Shown in pieces: positions 46,207-53,995 of a stretch of DNA of 64,000 nucleotides. The notes beneath the pieces were generated by a model. That model saw only the letters and a program-made list of their open reading frames with translations, did not search any database and had not been told where the DNA came from. Both the position numbers and the translations under genes were made by a program. Position 1 is the stretch's first letter, and each line of letters starts with the position of its first letter. The stretch covers positions 1,798,001-1,862,000 of the forward strand of contig NZ_CP053291.1 in the NCBI RefSeq assembly GCF_014926385.1, read 5' to 3'. The stretch comes from Trueperella pecoris (GTDB lineage Bacteria; Actinomycetota; Actinomycetes; Actinomycetales; Actinomycetaceae).

Positions 46207-48030
46207 ATGTTCAACAGTTACAAGCCGCGTCACGGACGCCAGCTTTCCGACGCCGTCCCCACGTCCGACGCCGTCGTCCCGGCTCTCACCGACGCAACCG
46301 GCCCCGACGCAACCGCACCCGATGACGCAACTGGCCCCGACGGCGTCGTGCCCGACGAGGAAACCTTCGCCCAGTCGAAGCAGCGCTCGGCGAGAGCTTC
46401 CATCATTATGTCGCTCGGGACGTTGACGTCACGCTTGCTGGGAATGGTACGCTCGCCCATGCTGATGGGTGCCGTGCTGGGCCTCAATTCGCTAGCAGGC
46501 AATTCCTTCGACATTGCAAACAAACTCCCCACCTTGCTGTACATGATCATCGCGGGTGGGCTCGTCAATGCGGTCTTGGTCCCGGCGATCGTTAAGGCCA
46601 CTCGCACCTCGAAGGACTCGGGAGCAGCCTTCATCAATAAACTTCTAACCCTGTCGATGGTCACGCTCGGCGGCATCACGATCCTGTTGACGCTGGCGGC
46701 CCCGATCATCGTCAAGATTTACGCCGCAACGCTGGATGAGCAGTGGTATCGCCTCACCGTGCTTTTCGCGCTGTGGTGCCTGCCGCAGATTTTCTTCTAC
46801 GGCATGTACACGATCTTCGGTCAGATTCTCAACGCCCGAGAGAACTTTGGGCCGTACATGTGGGCGCCCGCCCTCAACAACGTCATCGCGATCGGCGGCT
46901 TGGCAATGATGCTATGGATTTGGGGGCCCTCCGACGTGGCCACCTCGTCCGACGCCGCCACCTGGTTTTCTTCCCGCGGGCACTTCCTGGCGGGCATCCA
47001 CACGCTCGGCATCGCGGCGCAGGCCGGGATTTTGCTCATTCCGCTACGCCGCCTGGGCATTCGCTTCCGCCCCGACTTCCAGTGGCGTGGCTCGGGCCTG
47101 GGGCAGGCGGGCCGTGCGTCGTTGTGGATTATCGCCATGATGGTGCTGGGTATGTTCCCCACGATTGCGCAGTCCAACGTGGCGGCCGGGGCAACCATGC
47201 GTGCCCAGCTGTCGGGGATGAATCTCGACGACGTCGTGGGCAATCTCGGCTATTCCACCGCCTACACGATCTACTCGATCCCGACCTCAGTGATCACCGT
47301 CTCCATCGTGACCGCGCTCTTCACCAAGCTGGCGCAGGCCGCGGTGAACAAGGATTTCGTGCGTGTTCGGGCCGAGGCCTCCTACACGTTGCGCGTCACC
47401 TCGACGCTCATGTTCCTTTCGGCCTCTCTCCTTGCCGTGTTGGCGGTGCCGGTCACGCGCATCCTCTCGCCGGGCTCGTCGCCTGACGTCATCTCCTCGA
47501 TCTCGACAGTCGTCGCCGTGCTCGCGGTCGGACTTCCGGGGGCGAGTGCCATCGCCGTTTTGGACCGCGTGTATTTTGCGTTGGAAGATACGCGGGCGGC
47601 GTTCATGGTTGGCCTGCCGTGGCAGGTGATCGGCATCGTCGGCTTCGCGTTGTGCGGCTTCCTTCCTCCCCAGTGGGTGGTTTTCGGCGTCGGCACGGTG
47701 ATGGCCACGACGAACATCCTCTCCGGCGTGGTCACCTATCTCTTGGTACGACGCCGTTTGGGCGGCCTGGACCTCAACCGCATGTGGCGTACGCACGCGA
47801 AGCTGGTGGCGGTAGCTGTCCTGAGTGCGGCTGTCGGCTACGCGATGGTATGGACGATGGGCACGGGAGCGTTGGCGTCGTCGCTGTGGCTGTCGGGCGT
47901 GGCGATTGCCGTGATCTCACCGGTCGTCGCAGTGGTTTACTTCTTTCTCATGCGGGCACTGGGCATGCCGGAGGCCGCGGGGCTGACGATGATGCTGGGC
48001 AAAATCGCGCGCAAGTTCCGTGGCCGGTGA
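46207..48030 (+). CDS. murJ: Lipid II flippase MurJ (MviN family)
   Basis: 607-residue membrane protein with about 14 spans that moves lipid II across the membrane. It has the family N-terminus SLGTLTSRLLGMVRSPML, the ANKLPTLLYMIIAGG loop and QIFFYGMYTIFGQILNAREN. A 65-residue cytoplasmic leader is low-complexity Asp/Ala/Thr/Pro and includes repeated DATGPD-like units. Together with the neighbouring ligase and FemABX genes it forms a late peptidoglycan cluster: precursor decoration, then flipping. Confidence 0.9.
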   Translation: MFNSYKPRHGRQLSDAVPTSDAVVPALTDATGPDATAPDDATGPDGVVPDEETFAQSKQRSARASIIMSLGTLTSRLLGMVRSPMLMGAVLGLNSLAGNSFDIANKLPTLLYMIIAGGLVNAVLVPAIVKATRTSKDSGAAFINKLLTLSMVTLGGITILLTLAAPIIVKIYAATLDEQWYRLTVLFALWCLPQIFFYGMYTIFGQILNARENFGPYMWAPALNNVIAIGGLAMMLWIWGPSDVATSSDAATWFSSRGHFLAGIHTLGIAAQAGILLIPLRRLGIRFRPDFQWRGSGLGQAGRASLWIIAMMVLGMFPTIAQSNVAAGATMRAQLSGMNLDDVVGNLGYSTAYTIYSIPTSVITVSIVTALFTKLAQAAVNKDFVRVRAEASYTLRVTSTLMFLSASLLAVLAVPVTRILSPGSSPDVISSISTVVAVLAVGLPGASAIAVLDRVYFALEDTRAAFMVGLPWQVIGIVGFALCGFLPPQWVVFGVGTVMATTNILSGVVTYLLVRRRLGGLDLNRMWRTHAKLVAVAVLSAAVGYAMVWTMGTGALASSLWLSGVAIAVISPVVAVVYFFLMRALGMPEAAGLTMMLGKIARKFRGR

Positions 48031-48111
48031 GCGGGGCTGTGACGAGGGTGACTTCTGCGCCAATACGACAAAGCTCCATCACCCTGCGTCGTAGCGTGGC
48101 AAACTAGAGGT

Positions 48112-49068
48112 ATGACTACTTCTACCTCGAAACTGTCCGTTATTGGAGCCGGTTCTGTCGGAACCGCCCTCGCCTACGCGGCGATGATTCGCGGCTCGGC
48201 CAAAATTGTTGCCCTGCAGGATGTGAACGAGTCCAAGGTGGAGGCCGAGGTTCTCGACCTTGCCCACGGCACCCAGTTCATGCAATCCTCCTCCATCATC
48301 GGCGGTGCATCCCAGGACGTGACTGCTGACTCCGACGTCGTCGTCATCACCGCCGGCGCGAAACAGAAGCCCGGCCAGACCCGCCTTGATCTCGCGGCAA
48401 AGAACGTCTCCATCCTCGAGTCGATGCTGCCAGGACTTGTTGAGCGTTCACCGAACGCGGTGTTCATGCTGGTGACGAACCCTGTTGATGTGCTGACCTA
48501 TGTTGCAACCAAGATCGCGGGTCTGCCCGACGGGCGCGTCTTCGGATCCGGCACGGTCCTGGACTCCTCACGCCTGCGGTGGCTCCTGGGCAAGCGCCTG
48601 GGTGTTTCGGCTCGTTCTGTGCACTCGATGATCATCGGCGAACACGGCGACTCCGAGTTTGCCATGTGGTCCACCGCCACCGTCGGCCAGCTACCGTTGC
48701 GTGAAGCGTGCACACAGGACGGCAATTGCTTCAGCGCCGAGCAGCTCGATCAGATCGAGCACGACGTCATCAACGCCGCCTACAAGGTCATTGAGGGCAA
48801 GGGCGCCACAAACTACGCCATCGGCGTATCCGGCGCTCGCATCGTTGAGGCCGTCCTGGGAGATCAGAAGGCCGTTCTGCCCGTCTCTTCGATTCACCAC
48901 GGAATCGAAGGCGCCTCCGACGTGGCGATTTCGGTCCCATCGATCGTTGGGCGTGGCGGCGTGGAACGAGCACTTCCGCTCCTACTTGACGAGCGCGAGC
49001 AGGCCCGCCTCGACTCTTCGGTGACTGCACTGCGCGACACGATCAAGCTCGTCGGCTACGCGGAATAG
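48112..49068 (+). CDS. ldh: L-lactate dehydrogenase
   Basis: 318-residue NAD-dependent enzyme reducing pyruvate to lactate. Glycine loop GAGSVGTAL, substrate segment AKQKPGQTR (Gln85 marks lactate rather than malate specificity; Arg91), TNPVDVLTY and the catalytic His178 in IIGEHGDSE. It is monocistronic, with AGAGG close before the ATG. It indicates fermentative metabolism. Confidence 0.95.
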   Translation: MTTSTSKLSVIGAGSVGTALAYAAMIRGSAKIVALQDVNESKVEAEVLDLAHGTQFMQSSSIIGGASQDVTADSDVVVITAGAKQKPGQTRLDLAAKNVSILESMLPGLVERSPNAVFMLVTNPVDVLTYVATKIAGLPDGRVFGSGTVLDSSRLRWLLGKRLGVSARSVHSMIIGEHGDSEFAMWSTATVGQLPLREACTQDGNCFSAEQLDQIEHDVINAAYKVIEGKGATNYAIGVSGARIVEAVLGDQKAVLPVSSIHHGIEGASDVAISVPSIVGRGGVERALPLLLDEREQARLDSSVTALRDTIKLVGYAE

Positions 49069-49140
49069 CGGCCGGCCGCTTAGCTCCGGGCCGCCCCGGC
49101 CCCGCCAACGACGCACCTACGCCCGCGCTTATCCCAGCGC

Positions 49141-50724
49141 TTATGCCCGCGCGCGGGCCCACTCCCGTTGCGCAAGCACGAGCGCCGAGATCAGGCCGAT
49201 TCCGAGCGCGATGGCGGAGGCCGTCAGCGAGGTGCTCGTGGCGCTCGTGAACGCTTCAGCAAGCACGTCATGCATGGCCGCCGGATCAGCCGCCTTCTCC
49301 GAGAGCTGGCCAATTGCTGATCCTGCGGAGGTGACGGTGACGTCGGTGATCGCGCTTGCCGCCTTCTCGGGCAGCCCGAGCGTAGCGAGCTTGTCAGGCA
49401 GGACAGCAGCCAGGCTCGCGGCCAGCGTCGATCCGGCCACGGCCGAGCCGAGGGAGGACCCCAGCTGGCGGAAGGTGCTCTGGGTTGCCGAGCCCATTCC
49501 GGAGTGGTCAATCGGCACGTCCGCGAGTACGACGGAGGCGACCTGCGCGGACGCGAGGCCCACGCCCAAGCCGTATACGACCAGGACTCCGGCCATCACC
49601 AGCGCGGACAGGCCCACGTGCAGCATGGCTGCGAGCACGGCGATGCCCACGACTTCGAGGACCAGGCCGACGACGACGGTCCACGCTGCCCCGATCATGC
49701 CAGCCACATGACGGGCGGCGGCCCCGGAGAAGAACGCGCCGATCGCGAGCGCGGCGAGCACCCAGCCCGCCTCAAGGGCGCCGAAGCCTTGGACATTAAT
49801 GAGGAAGAGAGGCAACACAAAGAGTGCGCCAAATTCGCCGACGGCGACCATCATCGCGGTGATGTTGCCGTTGGAGAAGGTCGCGAGGCGGAAGAGGCTC
49901 AGGTCAAGGAGCACGGCTTTGCCGGCCCGTGCCCGGCGTAGCTGCACCCAGATAAACACGAGGAGGAGCAGCACGCCGGTCACAATCGCGACGAGGGTGG
50001 GCGAGATCCAGCCTGCCTCCCAGCGCCAGCTGCCAACGACGGCGTCGTTCTTCATCCGAATCCAGCCGAAGGTGGTGGCCTCGATCAGGCCGAAGACGAG
50101 CGTGCCCATGGCGGCGGCGGAGAGGAAGGAACCGGCCCAGTCGATGACGACGTGTTCGCGCGTGCCGGCCGGAAGCACCTTCAAGCCGACGATGAAGATT
50201 ATCGCTGCGATGGGCGGGTTGATGAGGAAGATCCATTCCCAGGAAAAGGTCTGGGTGATCCAGCCGCCAAGTAGCGGACCGATGGCTGCCATGGCCGCCA
50301 TGACGGCGCCCCACAGGCCAAAGGCGGTTGCGCGGGATTTACCACGGAAGGTGGCGTTGATGGTTGAGAGGGTGGAGGGCAGCACGAGCGCGCCTCCGAG
50401 TCCCTGCAGGCCGCGCGCGAAGAGGAGGAGCGCGGCACTATTGGCCATGGCGGCCAGGAGGGAGGCGACGGCGAAGACGCCAAGGCCCCCGAGGAAGACG
50501 CGTTTGGTGCCGATGCGGTCGCCGAGCGTGCCCGAGGTCAGGAGCAGCGCCGCGAAGATGACGGCATAAAGGGAGGTGACCCACTGCGCCTGGGTGAGGC
50601 TCAGGCTGAGGTCGGCGATGATGTCGGGGATTGAGACGGCGACGACGGTCGAGTCAAGCACGATGAGCGATACGCCAAACATGACGACGCCGAGGACAAT
50701 CCAGCGGGACGTGGAGGGCTCCAT
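49141..50724 (-). CDS. DHA2-family (14-span) drug:H+ exporter
   Basis: 527-residue MFS exporter of the EmrB/QacA type. The first span is preceded by TSRWIVLGVVMFGVS and contains DSTVVAVSIPDI (motif D1). RGLQGLGGALVLPSTLSTI carries motif C-like Gly-Pro pattern, and GDRIGTKRVFLGG is motif A. It is divergent from a TetR gene with two operators between them, so repression relieved by a toxic ligand is likely. The exported compound is unknown. Confidence 0.88.
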   Translation of the reverse strand: MEPSTSRWIVLGVVMFGVSLIVLDSTVVAVSIPDIIADLSLSLTQAQWVTSLYAVIFAALLLTSGTLGDRIGTKRVFLGGLGVFAVASLLAAMANSAALLLFARGLQGLGGALVLPSTLSTINATFRGKSRATAFGLWGAVMAAMAAIGPLLGGWITQTFSWEWIFLINPPIAAIIFIVGLKVLPAGTREHVVIDWAGSFLSAAAMGTLVFGLIEATTFGWIRMKNDAVVGSWRWEAGWISPTLVAIVTGVLLLLVFIWVQLRRARAGKAVLLDLSLFRLATFSNGNITAMMVAVGEFGALFVLPLFLINVQGFGALEAGWVLAALAIGAFFSGAAARHVAGMIGAAWTVVVGLVLEVVGIAVLAAMLHVGLSALVMAGVLVVYGLGVGLASAQVASVVLADVPIDHSGMGSATQSTFRQLGSSLGSAVAGSTLAASLAAVLPDKLATLGLPEKAASAITDVTVTSAGSAIGQLSEKAADPAAMHDVLAEAFTSATSTSLTASAIALGIGLISALVLAQREWARARA

Positions 50725-50745
50725 GGGCAGCCTTTCAAACAGGGC

Positions 50746-50760
50746 GCGACACCGTGTCGC
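50746..50760. promoter_or_regulatory. TetR operator 1
   Basis: GCGACAC-C-GTGTCGC, a perfect palindrome 22 bases upstream of the exporter ATG. Confidence 0.75.
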
Positions 50761-50780
50761 ACCCTCACATTAAACACCCT

Positions 50781-50795
50781 GCGACACCATGTCGC
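50781..50795. promoter_or_regulatory. TetR operator 2
   Basis: GCGACA-CCA-TGTCGC, nearly identical to operator 1 and centred 35 bases from it. The shared consensus is GCGACACCRTGTCGC. Confidence 0.75.
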
Positions 50796-50837
50796 AAGCG
50801 GGCGCGCTCACATCTCAAACGTGGCAGAATGGCACCT

Positions 50838-51533
50838 ATGGTTAAGCCCTACTTCGAGCAACTTGCATACCAGCGCAACGAAACGCTCATCCGCATCCAC
50901 GACGCCGCCGAAAGCATCATGGCCACCGGCGAACCGCTCACTGCCGGCGCGGTGGCGAACGCCGTCGGAATCAAGCGCAACTCGCTCTACCGCTACATCG
51001 ACTCCATTGATTCGTTGCGCGCCGCAGTCCTCGCACGCCACTTCCCCGCCTGGATCGAGGCGGTTCACGACGCCGTCGCGCAGGTCCGCCCAGTGCGCGG
51101 CGAGCGTACGGCGTCCGGCGAGCGTACAGCGTCCGGTGAGCGTACGGGGCCCGGCGAGTCGGGTGAGCCGGCCGAGTCGGCGGAGCAGAGGCAGGCACGC
51201 GCGATCGATGCCGCGTGCGTCTTCGTGGAGGCAAACCTGTCTCAAGCGGCGCTCAGCAGCCACGGATGGCTCGTGAGTCAAGCTGTTGGCCTGCGCCGCG
51301 AGGAGATCGAGGGGGGAAGCGGCGGGCACGCGGCGATGGATGCCCTGTTGCTCGAGCTCGTCCAGGAAGCGTGCGCCGGGGGCGAGGCGCCCGATCCCGA
51401 GCACGCCAAGATCACCGCCACAATTATTCGCGGGGTGATGTCAACGGGCTTCGCGCTGCTGGACGCGGGCCGGGACGTCGGCGTCGTGGTTGCGCACTGC
51501 ACGGACGCAACGCGATCGATTCTTACACGCTAG
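50838..51533 (+). CDS. TetR-family transcriptional regulator
   Basis: About 231 residues. The N-terminal HTH (about 16-60) reads LTAGAVANAVGIKRNSLYRYIDSIDSL. The ligand-binding domain is interrupted near residue 90 by (GERTAS)-type units encoded by an 18-base tandem repeat. ATG 50838 or 50829 are both possible; neither has a strong ribosome site, and the operators lie just upstream, so autorepression is likely. Its stop is only two bases from the end of the convergent sortase gene. Confidence 0.83.
   Translation: MVKPYFEQLAYQRNETLIRIHDAAESIMATGEPLTAGAVANAVGIKRNSLYRYIDSIDSLRAAVLARHFPAWIEAVHDAVAQVRPVRGERTASGERTASGERTGPGESGEPAESAEQRQARAIDAACVFVEANLSQAALSSHGWLVSQAVGLRREEIEGGSGGHAAMDALLLELVQEACAGGEAPDPEHAKITATIIRGVMSTGFALLDAGRDVGVVVAHCTDATRSILTR
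51063..51079 (+). repeat. Copy 4 of the dispersed 17-base word (coding)
   Basis: Exact GTTCACGACGCCGTCGC inside the TetR gene, read as codons for VHDAVA. Confidence 0.75.
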
Positions 51534-51535
51534 GT

Positions 51536-52447
51536 TCAGGCTTCGGCGTCGCGATCGCGGGCCTTGCGCGCCTGCGCATACCCCGCATGCCAGACACCGA
51601 CCATACACGCGACAACCGCGAGGCCGATGAATACCGCCCACCATGGGAATCCTGGCAGGTCGGGAGTGTTGCCCGCACGTTCGACGTCGGCGATGGGTGT
51701 GGGCGTGATGCGTTCGCCTGTGACGAGGATTCGGTGGGTGTTGATACCCAGTGGTGTGCAGGTGATGAGAGAGACGAGGTCCTTGCCGTCGACCACTGAG
51801 ATAGATTCGGTATCGGCGGGGTCGATGACTTGGGTGTCAACGACTCGATAGGTAAGAACTTCACCGAAAGTCTCGATGATGAACGTGTCGCCGAGCGCGA
51901 CCCGGTCCAGGTCATTGAAGAGTGTCGACTCGGGCAATCCCCGATGTGCGGTGAGGACGGGACGCTGAGAGCGCCCGCCCACGGGCAGCGCGGTGCCGCG
52001 GAGGTGGCCCACGCCCTTTGCTAGCGTCGCATCAGAGGTGCCGTGATAGATGGGCAGGTCGACGTCGATGGCGTCGATGCGCAGGCGCCCCATGACTGAT
52101 GACGCGCCGTTGAGCAAGGAGTAGTAGTCGAAGCGCCCCTCGGATTCAACGTTTGCGCTGGCCTTGTTCTGGTTCGCCTCGACGATGACGCCGCCGACGA
52201 GGAGCCGATTGTATTCCCGCGCCTCGGCGATTCGAGCGTCAATCTGTTTACTCGGAAGGCCCTTTTGTTCGTCGACAACGCGCGCGATCAGCGCAGATTG
52301 ATGATACTGCGAGAACCACGAGGCGGCGAGCGGGTATACGGCAAGCATCACGCCGAGGAGCATGATCGATGAGCCGAACGCTACGAGCTTAGGAAAGATC
52401 CAGCGGCGCGGAGCGGCGATGGAGTGGTTGGTGCGATGCCGAGGCAT
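51536..52447 (-). CDS. srtC: Class C sortase (pilin polymerase)
   Basis: 303-residue membrane transpeptidase that links pilin subunits. N-terminal membrane span about 20-44; catalytic His168 (LTAHRGLP), Cys230 (SLITCTP) and Arg239 (NTHRILVTGER); C-terminal span about 270-291, the two-span layout of class C enzymes. I see no clear DP(F/W) lid motif between residues 60 and 115, so the lid may be degenerate. It follows the shaft pilin by 73 bases and belongs to the tip-shaft-sortase operon, the same order as Actinomyces fimbrial loci. Confidence 0.92.
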   Translation of the reverse strand: MPRHRTNHSIAAPRRWIFPKLVAFGSSIMLLGVMLAVYPLAASWFSQYHQSALIARVVDEQKGLPSKQIDARIAEAREYNRLLVGGVIVEANQNKASANVESEGRFDYYSLLNGASSVMGRLRIDAIDVDLPIYHGTSDATLAKGVGHLRGTALPVGGRSQRPVLTAHRGLPESTLFNDLDRVALGDTFIIETFGEVLTYRVVDTQVIDPADTESISVVDGKDLVSLITCTPLGINTHRILVTGERITPTPIADVERAGNTPDLPGFPWWAVFIGLAVVACMVGVWHAGYAQARKARDRDAEA

Positions 52448-52520
52448 GTATCCCCTCTCATGCAGGGGGCCGCCGAGTTGGCGGCCCCCATGGTGAGCGC
52501 TGAGGCGCGACTATGGGCGT

Positions 52521-53930
52521 TTAGGAGCGACGACGAGCCGCGTAGACCGCACCTGCGCCGAGGCCGAACAGGAGCAGACCCGCTCCGGTCAACAACGCGG
52601 TGCCCTGGGCGCCCGTGAGCGGAAGGTCCGGGCCGGTGACCTTCACATTGTCAAAGGACACGGTCTTCACGGTGGCAACATCGGTTGCGGTGAGGGTGAC
52701 GTCCACGCCCGTGGGGTCAAGGATGTAGCCTGCCGGCGCGGCGGTCTCCTTCACGCAGTAATCCATCTTGTCGCTTTCCTTTGTACCGACGTAGAGAGTC
52801 TGGGTGAATTTGCCGTCCGCATTGGTCTTCAGACCCTCGGCAATGACCTTCGCCCCTTGGCCGACAGCTTCGCACTTTCCGAGGTAAATCGAAAACAGCG
52901 CATTCGGCAGGACGGTCGAGGTGCCCTTCTCCCGCTTGGTCAGCTCGAGGGTACCCCAGTAGGACTTGCCCTTGCCCGGGTCGCCCGGCTTTCCGTTGAG
53001 GGAGAGCCTCACCTCGTTCTCGAGGGCGCCCTTGGCGTCCTTGGTCACCTCAGTGCGAAGCACGACGACGACGTCGAGCGCTTTGTCTGCGGCCTGCAGG
53101 AGCGCGTTGACCTTCTTTAGGCCCTGTTCGCTGAGCTTGATCGTCGCGGCGTTGTCAAAATCTCCGGCCTCGAGCAGTGTTCCGCCGAACTTGACCGAGA
53201 CGACTTCATCGAACTTCAGGCCGTCCGGCAAGGAGTCGATCAAAGAGATTTCCGTGTAGGCAAAGTGGACCTTGGGCAGCTCGGTCTTGACGGTCCAATC
53301 GAGCACTGTGCCAGGAATGAACTTGCGGGGTTCTCCCGCTTCCTTGGTGATCTTGCCGGGGGTTGTTAGCTCGTTCTTGGGGTAGGCGACGACGTCGTAG
53401 TCCCACTCGTTCGTCTTTGCGATGGGCATCGGAAGCGCGACGAGGAAGGGAACGGCGGCGGTAGCAACAAGATTCGTGCCGGGATCGGTTTCCGTCACCT
53501 TGTAAAGCCCCTGCTTAAGGGAGAGCCGCTCGGTGCTGCCGTCCTTCTTGGTCACAACCTCAACGGAGGTGGCTCCCTTGGGTTCACATACGGACTCGAT
53601 GGTAGCCTTCGAGATAGCTTCCCAACCGGCGGCACTCTGTAGCGATGGGGCAACGCATTCGCCACCGACCATCGTGCCGACCTGCTGAATCTTAAACTTC
53701 ACACCCGCGACCGGGTTGCCAAGAGTCGTCTTATCGATCTTTCCGGTGTACTCCTGGGCGCCCTGGTCACCCTCGTGCTTGTGGAGCGTCAGGCTCACGG
53801 GCTTGCCGCTATCCGGAACATTGAACCCAGCCTGGGGGTCAGCGCTTGCAACCCCAGCCATCCCGAGCGACGCGATCGCCACCGCGGCCGCGAGCGCTCC
53901 AACGCGTTCGAACTTGGTCTTCATAGCCAT
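52521..53930 (-). CDS. Major (shaft) pilin, SpaA/FimP-like, LPXTG-anchored
   Basis: 469-residue surface protein. Signal peptide about 1-30 (cleaved after ASA). The pilin motif VAYPKN supplies Lys185 for sortase-made isopeptide bonds. CnaB-like domains follow. The E-box YCVKETAAPAGYIL is near residue 390 and the sorting signal LPLTG is at 436-440, with hydrophobic span and RRRS tail. Start ATG 53930 has AAAGGA; six bases downstream a second ATG is possible. It is encoded between the tip protein and sortase C and should form the fibre. Confidence 0.92.
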   Translation of the reverse strand: MAMKTKFERVGALAAAVAIASLGMAGVASADPQAGFNVPDSGKPVSLTLHKHEGDQGAQEYTGKIDKTTLGNPVAGVKFKIQQVGTMVGGECVAPSLQSAAGWEAISKATIESVCEPKGATSVEVVTKKDGSTERLSLKQGLYKVTETDPGTNLVATAAVPFLVALPMPIAKTNEWDYDVVAYPKNELTTPGKITKEAGEPRKFIPGTVLDWTVKTELPKVHFAYTEISLIDSLPDGLKFDEVVSVKFGGTLLEAGDFDNAATIKLSEQGLKKVNALLQAADKALDVVVVLRTEVTKDAKGALENEVRLSLNGKPGDPGKGKSYWGTLELTKREKGTSTVLPNALFSIYLGKCEAVGQGAKVIAEGLKTNADGKFTQTLYVGTKESDKMDYCVKETAAPAGYILDPTGVDVTLTATDVATVKTVSFDNVKVTGPDLPLTGAQGTALLTGAGLLLFGLGAGAVYAARRRS

Positions 53931-53995
53931 TGTGGTCTTTTCCTTTCTGCGGGGTCTCCCCCGGTTTTCCACTCGCGCTCAGCGCGTCAAAATCT

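Noticed and set aside
48112-49068. Malate dehydrogenase
   Set aside because: The substrate loop has Gln rather than the Arg expected of malate dehydrogenase, so lactate dehydrogenase is preferred.
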